This document shows positions 1 through 22,131 of a DNA stretch of 64,000 nt, piece by piece. Source of the DNA: Nemopilema nomurai (Eukaryota; Cnidaria; Scyphozoa; Rhizostomeae; Rhizostomatidae); NCBI GenBank assembly GCA_003864495.1, contig ML133499.1, positions 1,116,001 through 1,180,000 of the forward strand, written 5' to 3'. The notes under the pieces are model-generated. The model was not told where the DNA came from and ran no database searches. It saw nothing but the letters and a program-made list of their open reading frames with translations. How positions within the stretch are numbered: position 1 is the stretch's first letter; each line of letters opens with the position of its first letter. The position numbers were made by a program, and so were the translations under genes.

Positions 1-3000
1 CTAAAGTGTACAAGCTCTTTAGAAATAACTGGTTGAATTCTCTTTTTTAGATCCTTGGTATAATTTGCTCTTACTGCCTTGCCAAACTCTTGCGCGAAAG
101 CAAGTCCTATGAGAAGTTTTAGTGAAGCTTGGCTCATCTAAACATACTTTTATTTGAAGATCTTATCTTTGCTAAAGTAAGAAACATTATCTTTGTTGTT
201 GTCATCATAATACTATTATAAAACGTATTCGGCAAAATAATCATGCTGCTTTTTTTAAATTATTAAAATTTCATTTTGATTAGATGTAGTCAAAACTGTC
301 TAAAAAACCATTTGTCACCATTGTGTATTATACTTGATTAGTATTTTGAAAGACTCAATCTTACAGTGAATTTTTTTTATATTCCTCCCCTCTGTCTGTC
401 ATGTGTAACCAGTTGCACCCAATTTTACAAAAATGACCCTTTTATTTGACCCAGTTGTACAATATAAACATACTAGAAATGTCTTATCCTAGATTTTTGT
501 CAGTGGGGGGAAGGGGAGCGAGGGGGTGGCCACGCCCTAATGATACTCAGACTGAAAATTTGCAAATCATGTTCAGAATAGTTATAAACAACTTCATATC
601 TCACAGCATTTTTTCTACAAAGCATTCTTTCTTCTACAAAGCATTTTTTCTACAAAGCATATCATTTGAAGCGAGAAATATTTGCATGAATGCTGATTTC
701 AGCATTAAGGACTTGCTTAAACGGGACGCTTTAAATTATGCGAGAGCACCGATGTTAACAGAACAAATACACAGTAAAGGAAACGTGATGAAGCCCATGC
801 TCTTGAATTAAGAATTTCCTGTTCACAAGTTTAGTCGTTTTCGCTGAAGAGAACAGCCTTTTTCCACAGCTGGGTCTAATAGTACGATCTCCATGTCAAG
901 ATACTTTACAATATCTTTATTCATTGAATGGCGTATGCAATAGCTCTATATAAATAGCGAGCAAAGCAGAAAATTCAATTTATTGCAATAAAACTTCTTT
1001 ATACAGTGAAAGTACCTATTGGGATGGTTTTGATGTTATTAGGACCCTACGTAGGTTGGTTATAACTCAAAACTGACCGGCATCCCAGATTCAATTACAA
1101 TTTCAGCTGGATCAATTTAAGGCTTGGGTTTTTGTCTGTCGATGGCAGTGCATTGCAAAAGTTCTGTGTCTGAGACAGACTGGCCTTCTGATCGAGATTT
1201 GCTTCGTTGTAAACATCCAAGGAACTTTGTACCACAAAAAATCGTCCGTTTTACTCTTTAATAACGTGGAACAGCGAACTTTTGAAAGTCTAAAAATGTT
1301 TACGAAGATTGGATTCGCTTATCCCTCTTTTTGTTATCTTTCCTTCACAGTAGCCCCGCTGTTACCCAAGCACTGATCCCGGATACGAGACACAGAATTG
1401 TTTACACGCCAGTTCTATTTCGCCAATCGGGATGATAATAAACGAAATCAAAAGATTTTTCCATTGCACAAACGTCAAATTTTTACAGGCTATAGGTTTC
1501 AAATCTTCAATCAAGATTACAGGCTTTTATCAAAGAAGAGTGTGCAAGATTCATACATTCTCCACTCGTTAACATCGCTTCTCGAGGCCCACCCCTCAGA
1601 GTGGGCTTGAATACCGGAGAAGTTGGTTCTCAATTGTTTTATGATGTGTTTTAACTTAAAGGCATTGAGTCATGGTAAAAGAAAAACGTAGGCCCAAATT
1701 GGAAAAATTGCTGAAAGCACCACGGTGTTAATTGGTGGGCACGGAGCTCTTCCATTCATCAGCAACTTGTGATAATTCTTAGCAAATATAACTTTTTCCT
1801 TGAGGCATTTCTCTGAAGAGTCAAATCATTATAGTTTTGTTTAATCATTATACAAATACAAAGTATAGCTAAAGATAAGCAATGCACCTAATTAAATAAT
1901 GTTTGGGTTTGATCTTCAAGAAAATCAATTTTAATTTAAATAATCTGGATTGTAATCAATAATGTTACGTATAAAAATATCAATAAGCAAACAGTATTGT
2001 TGTAAAATCTACATGATAGCAAAATTCTTTCCGCCATACAATGTAGAGTATGAAGCCCGGCATATTTATGAGATATGTAATAAACAGAGACCTTGATGAC
2101 TTCTGCTTGGAAATTAATGGATTTTAATCAGTCTAAAAACACTTTAACGGCAAAAATTCGGTCCCAAATGTCCTAGTTCCGCACAGTTAAAATTTCAAAA
2201 GATCCCTTGCCCATCGAGAACTTTGTTTGATTTGAATCGGTTCTTTTCACTTGAAAACTGCACAAAGATAATAAGAAACAAAATACTGGGGGCACTTTCC
2301 CTCCCCCTAACAAAGACCTGTGAGCACAGAATTTCAAAAAGATGGCCCTTGCCTCCTCATGTGGATCTAACAGCTTCCTTGAAATGCAAAGCCCTTTTAA
2401 GAAACAGACCAAGAGTATTCCATTCACTAGTTAAGAAATTATCAATAGACCCCTTTCGCTATGAAAAAGCTTGAAAAAACCTGCTTGAAAAGCCATTTCT
2501 GAAGGACCTGAAATTAAGGAACACAAAACCATGTGGGTACCCTTAATACACGTGCTCCTACCTTAATATATGCTTCTTGGGTCATTATTTGTGCGCGCAA
2601 AGCAAGCATTGGCATTCAATGGGCTTCGATTTTTGTTAAGTACTAGTATAATGGTGTTATTAGCAGACTTACACGCCACAATTTTGGTTAACAAGTGTAA
2701 ATTAGCAACGCCCAGACATGCTGTTTTCACTGGACGTTACTTAGTATTGGTCTGGAACAACTAACCTATCTGGAAGCAACGTTAATGCTACCATAGTTCA
2801 CACTTTATCAACTATGATGCTACGTAATATGCGATACGTTGGTATATGATATGATATTAAACACAATCCCATCTACATAATTGTTCGTTGTGCGTAAAAG
2901 AAAAATTAAAGTTTACCAAAATCAATGGTAAAAACCTTAGCAATAAGTCAATACATAAATGCGAATAGATATTATATAAAAGCTAAATGAAATATGATGA

Positions 3001-3099
3001 ATTAATGTCTATTCGAAATAAAGTATAATTAATTCTCAAAAGATCCTCTAACATGGTCGTGAACAGCAGTTTTGTATTTGCGGCAATTTGGCTGATTTC
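1..3099. other. Intergenic, no gene seen
   Basis: Several short open frames occur on both strands, but none shows a recognisable domain, a splice-consistent partner or a signal peptide. The sequence is AT-rich with short homopolymer runs. Nothing coding can be supported here. Confidence 0.6.
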
Positions 3100-4330
3100 T
3101 AATGCTGTTAGGTAGTTTATTAAAGTTACTTGCGCCTTTGTGTAGGAATCTTCATCGACCGCCGTTTGACAGTGCTTGTGGTATAGTCAATAAAAGACGG
3201 TTTCTTGTATTGAACGAATGGATTTCACTCGAAACGTCTTTCTTTCAGTTGTGCCCAGTTCAGTCTAACTAACGCTGTGGATACATGATCATATTTTCTA
3301 ACCCCAGTAACAATTTGAGCTGCAAAGTTCTGAGATTTTGTAGTTTTAATAAGACAGACTGAGCGGTGTTGTCATAGACTAGATCACAATAGTCGATCAC
3401 TGATAACGTAGTGGTTTGAACTGCACTAGCAGAAGTCTTTCCACTCACCATGTTCATTAAATAGCTCAAGGAAACAAGCTTGACATTACAACGTTTCTTA
3501 ACATCTTCAAAATGATGATCCCACTTGAGAGAGTTATCAAACGTAACACCAAGATCTTTGCCTCAGAAACATAAGGCAAGGCTGCCTCTTTTAAGTCTAA
3601 CATTTAATTTGAACTTCCTTTTGATTATCAGGGATTCTGCTCAGGAATTCAACATGAACTTGAATTTCGTTGGATTTGCCTTTTATTTATTTTCGGTTAG
3701 CCATCCAATGATGATATTTGCGTCTTCCTTGATATGATGTAATACTGCTGTAATTCTGATTTGTGTATCATCTGCATAACTGTGTATAGAGATTAAAAAT
3801 GAAGATGGCTGTGAAACGTCTTTGACAACTGTTGGTATATCGTTTAAGTATAGGATAAATAAGATTGGCCCAAGAACCGATCGTTGGGGAACATCAAGTT
3901 TAATGTATACCTCTGAGACTACTGTATCAATCTTAACGTACTGTTTTCTACTGCTGAGATAGCTGTTGAACCAGAATATGATGTGAGGGTAAAAACTGTA
4001 TTTGACCAGTTTTGATAACAGAATACCATGGTCTAAAGCATCAAAGGCTTTACTCAAATCAGGATAAGAGCGGTTACTAGTCCTTTATCCATGTTGTCTA
4101 AGAGATCATCAGATATTCCCAAAAGGGCTGTTTCGGTAGAGTAATGTTTCCTGAAAAATATTTCGGTAGTATTTCGTTTCTTTCAACATACTGTAATAAT
4201 TGCTTGCATATTGCTTTTTCAATTACTTTTGACAGCAGAGGTAGCAGTGAAATTTGTCTGTAATTTTGTATGTCTTCTCTTGACTCACTTTTATGGATAG
4301 GACTGACCATTGCATTTCCTTGCATGAAAA
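3100..4330 (-). mobile_element. Decayed non-LTR retrotransposon, reverse transcriptase part (CR1/L2/Jockey-like)
   Basis: Minus-strand frames carry ordered pieces of a non-LTR reverse transcriptase: NYRQISLLPLLSKVIEK (4098-4325), then SKAFDALDHGILLSKL, an RSVLGPILFILYLND motif and the catalytic YADD (3683-4057), then a C-terminal piece that includes LSVIDYCDLVYDN (3269-3469). The pieces lie in different frames separated by stops, so the copy is dead. The G of the usual QGSVLGP motif is replaced by R. The 5' part with the endonuclease is missing. The clade is assigned from the motif style only. Confidence 0.85.
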
Positions 4331-5535
4331 CAGCATTTTAAAAAGTTGAGCAGAAGTAATACTTTGAGCACTTTACGTCCGGACATCATACTCCTTAACG
4401 AAAAAGGATGTCTTCTCTTGATGGAGGGGAATGTCGGTGGGTAATGTAGGGGGGGGGGTGTAGTTTTGTAGTCATATGCAGAGCGGATCAAATAGATGTT
4501 CCATGTGTACTTAATCTTAAATATCTGAGCAAGTGCTTTGCAGTACAAAACATAGTATGCAAAAACTAGTTCCGCTTTTTCTTGCCATTGTAATCTTTAT
4601 TAGGAGATTTGTAAGAGTAATGGGGGCATCATATTAAGGGGCAGAAAGTTGGTCCCCAGCCATTGAATGTAGCTTTTCAAAGGTCTTCACCCTGCTTTGC
4701 AAGGCAATCTTTCTGCAAGTGATTATGGAGGTTCAATGAAAATAGCTTTTACTATTTCAGTGCTTTTCTGCTTGCTCTAAATGAGCAAAATAATTAATAC
4801 TAGAAAAATATGCCGGCAACCCAAGCACAAGGTCTTCAGGGATGACCCTAATTGCAAAGGGATAATGGGGCTAAAGTTAGGCAAATTTAGATTGCTAAAG
4901 TTATACTTAAAGTTACATATGTCCATTGATTCTCTATAATTCATCAACACTGAATCATGTTCCATATTCCATCTTCTAGAACTTCTTAATAGCAGACCGG
5001 TCAGAAAAAATATATTGATAAACTTACATTTATGTACTAAATATAAATATGTTACTTCTCAGGAAGGGTGAGCAAGAAAAAGTGTCTAGAAAAAGACAGA
5101 AAAACACAAAGTTTCAATTTTCTTGATACTTTGAAGTGCTTGAAACAAATTTATCATGATTTAAACAAAGAAACTACAGCAATCAAAGGCAAAGTTTATT
5201 TATGTATAAATCTTTTCTTTCTGAGACACTTTTAAGGGAAATGTATTTATACACCCAAGATAAAAAACTACACTCCAATACATTCAGCTAGTAGATTTAA
5301 ATCTAATCATTTCTAAAACACATAAAATAATTTGCAATAATAATACCTTTGAATAATACCAATCTGTATCATAGAAAGAACTTTATAAGCAACAATATTT
5401 CTGAAAAGCTAGCCCTCCAAAGCTTATGAACAATTCATATCATAGGATAGCATAGAAAAAATTCAAATAACATCACTAGCTAACAATAAGAAATAAAAAA
5501 GTTCTTCTATTGTTTTATCAATATCTCTATCATTT
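4331..5535. other. Non-coding; includes probable 3' UTR of the NT5C2-like gene
   Basis: No coding exon is seen. The part just below 5535 is AT-rich and is the likely minus-strand 3' untranslated region of the neighbouring nucleotidase gene. A G run lies near 4450. Confidence 0.5.
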
Positions 5536-7269
5536 TTATGGGAAATCAGTTATTCCAACTTCCTGATCAGCAAAATCTTCATCATCTTCATCATGAGTAG
5601 AAAATATTGGTGTCTTGATGTCACCTTCAGCAAATGACATGTTTCGTCTTGCCTGTTCAATTGGACCAAATCTGCTTCTGGCAGACTCCATTTTCTTCTC
5701 CTCATGTTCAACAGTTGACTCGTGGGGCATCAACTGAGGGGGGGCTCGGAACAAATAACTGAAGGGGTAATACAGCAAATTGACACATGAAGCAGAATAC
5801 AAGTCTGCATACCTCATTGCTTGGCTTGCAAAGAAAGTCTGCCTGCTGCCACTGCGGAACAGACTACCAAGTTGACCATAGCATTGTTCCATACTGTGTG
5901 TCACCTCTCGGATGGACTTTGTCACACCACTTATATCTGGCTGTTCCATTGTCTTTGAGTCAAGATTCCTGTACACATCTGCCAGAGTGATTTCAAGCTG
6001 TCTCAGCTTGTCAAATTTATCTTGCTTGTTTGTCCAGACATCTAGCTCTGTTATCATCTCTGGTACCACAAGATATGTCCTCCAGCCTTGCTTTTTCTTT
6101 GACTTCAATATGTCACCAAATATGTGATCACCAACATAGATGATATCTTTGCCCTCTGCACCGACCATTTCTGAAAAGACTTCTGAGTTCCCACCAGCAT
6201 ACACAGCTCCTTTCTGGTGACTGCCAGTAAACTTTCCAATGTGAAGCTGACCTGTTGTTGGGTCTACTTGTCTAAGTGCTGTTCCCTCTCCAAAAAACAA
6301 CGGCTTCTTTGCGTCTGTCACAACAACATCAAAGTATTCAACCCATGGCTTATGGGGTGTCTCCTTCCCTGGGCCATGAGGGAAATCAAACAGATAAGTC
6401 ATCACTCCGTTTGTGTACTGATAGTCACTGTTTGTAATGATGAAAACCTTTCGGTTATGTTCTCTAATTCTGTGCAGAAGTACAGGCAGGCGTTCGTCTT
6501 TGGCAATGTATTTATCAGGGTCCTGGAGTGTTTCTTTTTTGAGAATGCTGGCATTGTGCACCCAGTCCACTGCAGCCCTGACATCTTGATGGATACTCTT
6601 GTAAGAAATAAAGATAGAGCCACTTTCAACCCCAGTCTGAGTTCTCCTCAAAGCTGGGTCCTTATCGAAAATATCTATCAAACAAGCAAGTATATAAATT
6701 TCTGGAAGGTTGAACAATGTATTCAGGATCGGAAATCTGCCTAGAGCACTTGCAGAGCCCCCAACTTGGATGAACTTATTGGGATATAACTTGCGAATTT
6801 CCCTACTATTATAAAACTGAAATCCATGAACACACAGCAGTATGTTTCCGTAGGTATCGACCTTGAGCAAATTTCCGAGCTCTGTATCAAACATCATCCC
6901 CCGAACCGGAAAGGTCGGGTCGTATTGAACATTTTCCAGCTCCTTGGGGTATCCAACATCCATTAGCCTCCTTTTTACATGGTCAAACGAAAGGATTTCA
7001 TAGGCCGGTGATTTGTAAACAGCCAGCGTATAGTCCATATCAAACCCAACGAATTTGATGTTATTTAGGCTCAAACTTCGGTTAACGAAGATTCTCGAGG
7101 CTGGATCGCGTTTATACATCCCGTCGAAAACAGAGTTTGAGTCCTGCCTTTGGTAAGTAGTATACATAAGCGGTTTTCCTAGTTTTGGTTTTTTGAACAC
7201 AGTTGTTTCGTCTCCGTTAGCGTCAGTGCGCTTCTCCTTCCCATTATTAAACATCTCAAAATGGTGCAC
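5536..7269 (-). CDS. NT5C2: Cytosolic purine 5'-nucleotidase (NT5C2-like)
   Basis: This 577-residue HAD-superfamily enzyme is predicted to hydrolyse IMP, GMP and related 6-hydroxypurine nucleotides in the cytosol and to balance purine pools. Visible HAD motifs are [10 protein letters not shown] (nucleophile D77 and D79), [12 protein letters not shown] (about 275-286), [13 protein letters not shown] (about 314-326, lysine of motif III) and [17 protein letters not shown] (about 376-392, acidic motif IV). The C-terminal half keeps [24 protein letters not shown] and MPHESTVEH, typical of the family, and ends in a short acidic stretch (DEDDEDFAD). Length is close to the human enzyme (about 560 residues). 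The first ATG was used; M6 is an alternative. The frame is unbroken by introns, unlike the vertebrate gene, which suggests a retrocopy or intron loss, but all catalytic residues are intact so it is probably functional. Confidence 0.95.
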   Translation of the reverse strand: MHHFEMFNNGKEKRTDANGDETTVFKKPKLGKPLMYTTYQRQDSNSVFDGMYKRDPASRIFVNRSLSLNNIKFVGFDMDYTLAVYKSPAYEILSFDHVKRRLMDVGYPKELENVQYDPTFPVRGMMFDTELGNLLKVDTYGNILLCVHGFQFYNSREIRKLYPNKFIQVGGSASALGRFPILNTLFNLPEIYILACLIDIFDKDPALRRTQTGVESGSIFISYKSIHQDVRAAVDWVHNASILKKETLQDPDKYIAKDERLPVLLHRIREHNRKVFIITNSDYQYTNGVMTYLFDFPHGPGKETPHKPWVEYFDVVVTDAKKPLFFGEGTALRQVDPTTGQLHIGKFTGSHQKGAVYAGGNSEVFSEMVGAEGKDIIYVGDHIFGDILKSKKKQGWRTYLVVPEMITELDVWTNKQDKFDKLRQLEITLADVYRNLDSKTMEQPDISGVTKSIREVTHSMEQCYGQLGSLFRSGSRQTFFASQAMRYADLYSASCVNLLYYPFSYLFRAPPQLMPHESTVEHEEKKMESARSRFGPIEQARRNMSFAEGDIKTPIFSTHDEDDEDFADQEVGITDFP

Positions 7270-10200
7270 TTTTCAAGATGGCGTTCTGTCAAAATGGCCA
7301 CCGTTCTTACGAAAGGTGTTCTTGTTTAGCAATAATCCCACGTACGCTGACTAAAAGCGAGGCTTTTCTATGTTCTTTGAGCTGATTAAAATTAATATCG
7401 GCTCTTCGAACAATAAAGATGTGTTGTCACCTGACCTCGGCGATACTTCTGCTTAAAACACGAAAAAACAATTGTTAGATCCCGTGATTACAATTACATC
7501 CACTCATCAAATTCCCTTTGCAGCTGAGAACAGAACATATCAACTTACACGCATGAGAGATTGCGGGTACAACTATATATAGTCAGTGCCTCTGGGCAAA
7601 GCTGGAAAATAAATAGATGCCTTTTACCTCTAAAGTCTGCTTCCTTAATCAATTCAAGTAATTGATTAATAATTCTCTATGCACGCTGATTCATGTTGGT
7701 ATACCTTTGAGCAACAATTTTCTTTGCCGTCATCGAACTGTACTATAAGGTCAATTATCAACCTGCAAAATATGTCTAGAGCTTAACGCTTCGAAAGTTT
7801 CAAGCTAGGGAAACCAAAAACGCCACAAACTCAGCCACACCAAGCTATTGTCATCAAAAGAGATTTAATATTTCCTCTCTGTGTACGAATGATGTATTCG
7901 TCACAAATGCAAGCAATCTAGCCCCTCATAAATTCTGGAAATGAATACTCTGTCCTCTTTCTTCTTGGGTGCTAATTTGAATGGACGGGTTTTAACTGCA
8001 TTTCAGTTGACTCGATTTCCACAATAATTGCTTGAAATTTTGACGCTATGCAGTTCACCGACCAAGGAATAAAATTAAAATCCCTGTTGTTTGTCAAGTT
8101 TACTTATTTCAGCATCAGTGAAAATTTGGGGGTGGCTAAATTGAGGAGGGGGGCTAATTAGAATTTTTCTTCTAAAAAGGGGGGCTAATAAGAAAGGGGG
8201 GCTTAATTGAGAGGGGGCTAAAACGAGAATTTACGGCAATTATGGAAATACCCAAAATATTATCATTTGAGTTTTGCAGTTATGGTGAGTGCCTAATTTT
8301 GCTTTCACTTTTGTAACGATTCTGTGTTCTTTGCTAGCGTGGAATGAGATGGCATGCTTAGGCCCGAAGGCCTTAGCCAAGTAAGACAACAGCGTAGTCG
8401 ATAGATCAACGTCAAAAACTGACTAATGGTCACGAAATACACTGAATATAACACTGAATATAATTGGAGATGACAATCAACAGGAATACGTCACTCTACA
8501 ACAGTGAACGTGATCACAATAACGGAAACGACACATTGACATAAGACAATACATACTTGTTAACAAGATTAAGATCAATCACAGACACTGCACGCAACAC
8601 AGCTAATTAACAAAACCCTAACACGTTACACTTTTGTATTCGACAAAATGTAGAATAAAATAATTTTGTTAGTCAAAAGCCCTTCGCGATCTGCATCAAG
8701 GTTTTTTAAGGTACGGAAACGAAAAAAGGGAAACGTTTGACGCATGCTTCATTACCTGTTAAAAAATAATTTCTTCATTTAAAACAAAGGCGCTTGAATC
8801 CCGGTGGGACGAAGGGGGATTGTGTGGGGTAACGTACTACAGAAGTGGGGTTGCGGGGAATTCGGTTAGGGAGCATGGGATTGGGGAAGTGGAGTTGGGA
8901 GTAGCAAAAGAGGAGCACCGCCTTCTACAACTCTCTCCCAACATTTTTTTTGGAGCAATGCCCCCTTTGAAGCCACTTTGCTTTGATGAATCCTTCAGCA
9001 AAGTAATTTACAGTTGTTTGGTTGAATTACTCAACTACTATTTAGTAACCTGTAACGACACAGGGTTCCCTTACGGACAGTATCACGTGACAATTGCACC
9101 ATTGCGCTGTGATTGCATCAGCGTCTGTAAAGATGTTTTTTGTATTACGTAATTATTATTTTAAGGTTTGCACCGGTTATATAAAGGGTTGTGTCATAAG
9201 TTAGGGGTAGTCTTGTCGAAAGTTTTGCCGTACTGCTAGGAGCTCTGTCGCTAGCTTTGTCGTGCCAATTGAAGCCGTGTCGTTATTTGTCGAACTTGCT
9301 GTTACTTGTTAGCCGTGTCGTTATTTGTCGAAGTCGTATCATTGCCGTAAAAAGGAGAATTTTGATCTTATCCGCCGTTGCCTTTTTTTTAGAATTTCTG
9401 TGAACAAAGAACTCACGTTTGTAAAACACACCTTTTAAGAGGTTTTACAAACCTTTATCAAGTTCTTCGTATTTATATTGCACTTTTTCAGCTTTTGCTG
9501 CTGATGTATGAAAGCATTTGTCTAGCAAAAAAACCCTTAATTTTCTATTCACTTGATATGTCGGAAAACGTTTTTCGATCTTCTTCTTATCTTGAATGAC
9601 TTAAATTTTTGGCCCATCAAAAAATGTTTTTCGGGCCTAGGCCCGCTACTCCCTATACCACAGCCACAAAATTCCGAGTGCGTGAATGCCAAGCAGAAAA
9701 TTCGATTTATCTTAAATCTCAAGACATCACAACATAACCAATAACAGAAAGGCTTGAAGAAGATGATTTTTCAGTACCACGTACAACTTAAAGAAATGTT
9801 GTTAGTGGCATTTAACCGAAAACTGTAGGAAGCCGAAAAGCTTTTCAAAGTAGTTTCAGCTTTCCCTAAAGATTTTCATCAGTGTAACCTTAAAATGAAT
9901 TCACAGTACCTTGCTGTTCAGGGTAGACTTGGAGATCTGTAATCATTAATGAGGCGACAAGAGCTTCAAAAATTCTGCTTCATTTGCCCCCCCCCCCCTC
10001 TCACTTCTAAGAAGAGTTATAGGTTAGAGTTTCCGCCAATATGCTTTATACCTAGCTTTTGATAAAAATTTATTCATTGTTTCAGCTTAATCCCTAATTT
10101 ACTAGATAGATCTACAGCCCTGTTTTCAAAACAAAGTCTGGCCCATAATTAGAATCTATCACGTTGTTCTAATAGCTGCTAGATGTTATCTCACTGCATG

Positions 10201-10420
10201 ATCATTTATGAGCGATGCTTTTTGCATGGAATTGGAAAGATGAGGAAGGAGCTAGAAAAAGAAGCTGTGCAAAAAATAATCGTAAGGGAAATAAGGTCTC
10301 GATTCCACTCATTGGTAGGTCGAATAGACAAATTAACCTTTGACCTTAAAAGTACAAGACAAAACAACCTTTGACCTCAGATAATTCACCGTTGATCCTT
10401 GAAAGAATACAGTGAAAGCA
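7270..10420. other. Intergenic, no gene seen
   Basis: This stretch separates the NT5C2-like gene from the 3' end of the protease gene. It holds a G-rich patch with degenerate GGGGGGCTAA-type units (about 8128-8220), a duplicated 21-bp segment (about 9273-9330) and a C homopolymer near 9990. The 110-codon frame at 8820-9152 has no recognisable domain. Confidence 0.5.
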
Positions 10421-21012
<10,592 letters not shown>

Positions 21013-21199
21013 CTGAAGCAAAGAATAAAAAGCTGTTTGAGAAACAGATAGCAAAAGTCTACAAGCATCGCAAGTCGCTAAATTGCTTCTATAAGTTGGA
21101 AGTACAACAGCAAACCAATTGGATTAAGTACAGCATGGTAAGGGGCAAGTTCACGAAACCATTTTCGCCTTCATCAACATTTCCATTCCATTTCTATAC

Positions 21200-21235
21200 C
21201 CAGCAGCAACAAAGCTTTAAAGTTCACGGCTTCAT
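21200..21235 (-). pseudogene. Candidate signal-peptide start exon with one missing base
   Basis: On the minus strand an ATG is followed by codons for AAG and then, one base out of frame, by N-F-K-A-L-L-L-L and a phase-1 donor GTATAG that would fit the 21012 acceptor. As read, ATG-AAG-CCG-TGA stops at codon 4. It is the only start-like candidate noticed between the two protease genes. Weak; it may be chance. Confidence 0.25.
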
Positions 21236-21563
21236 GTTTATATCAACCTAGGCCCAAGATCACTTGGTGCATTTAAAGTAAATACATACATGGTTTATTA
21301 TAACAAGATCCTGGCCCACCCTTCACATTATTCCTGTATATAATAACTTCTTATCTCTTACACCTCAAGGTAAACTCTGCGAAACAATTATTATTTTGTA
21401 TAATGACTTTTTGTTTAATGAAGATGGAGTTCTCGTCTTGGTTTGTTGCTGTCGCTGAGAGCACGGTATAATTCAGCTTTCTATTATCGAGCAAGAAAGT
21501 TTCAACACTTGGTTATATAATTACACACCAATTCAAAATAATGTAGAAGAATGTAGAAAGGAT

Positions 21564-21714
21564 GAGAGTGTAGAAAAATAACAGATCCGAGCGAGAGTCG
21601 AACTCATGAATTTATACGCCAAGTGCACGACCACTGAGCTTTCAAGGGTCAAGGGTCAAGTCAAGGGTCGTGAGATCGAGTCAGTCTCGGGTCGGTTATT
21701 TTTTTGCACTCTCT
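21564..21714. repeat. Inverted pair of tRNA-derived SINE fragments
   Basis: A minus-oriented SINE (B-box GAGTTCGACTCTCGC, tail GTTATTTTTC) abuts a plus-oriented fragment of the same family. The ends GAGAGTG and GCACTCTC make a perfect short inverted repeat. It lies between the two protease genes. Confidence 0.8.
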
Positions 21715-21727
21715 ATGATAAGCAATC

Positions 21728-21761
<34 letters not shown>

Positions 21762-21780
21762 TAATAATAATAATAATAAC
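21728..21780. repeat. AAT microsatellite
   Basis: An almost pure (AAT)n run with one interruption, between the two protease genes. Confidence 0.95.
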
Positions 21781-22009
21781 ACGAATCTTTATACAGGATT
21801 AACAACACTTCAACGTTACTGCTGTTATCAATGTGCGTCCTGATTAACGTAAACAGATATTATATAAAGAAATGAAAAATTTACAGCAATTGCATTAATA
21901 CCATATGTTACATATTAAAAATAAGGAGCCTAAATCATATATTACATATCTAAAATAAGAAGCCTAGGTAAAATTTTGCTTACGATGCCATGGTAATGAT
22001 AATTATAAA

Positions 22010-22131
22010 TTACATGATAAGCAATATAAAGCATAACATGATGTTATCAAAATACGATCTATTCATGGAAACCTTTGGGCTCTTTCTGGGTTTCTCGGCT
22101 TCTGGCTCTTCTGACACGGTTATGACGTCAT
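22010..22131 (-). CDS. Exon: predicted C-terminal tail and stop
   Basis: Joined in phase 1, it reads DDVITVSEEPEAEKPRKSPK, then a hydrophobic end (NIMLCFILLIM) and a TAA stop. The acceptor TTTTTACCGCAG is good. It has no counterpart in the downstream gene. Support is splice phase and open frame only. Confidence 0.5.

Noticed and set aside
6217..6744. 175-codon plus-strand frame antisense to NT5C2
   Set aside because: It lies wholly within the conserved nucleotidase coding sequence and has no domain of its own.
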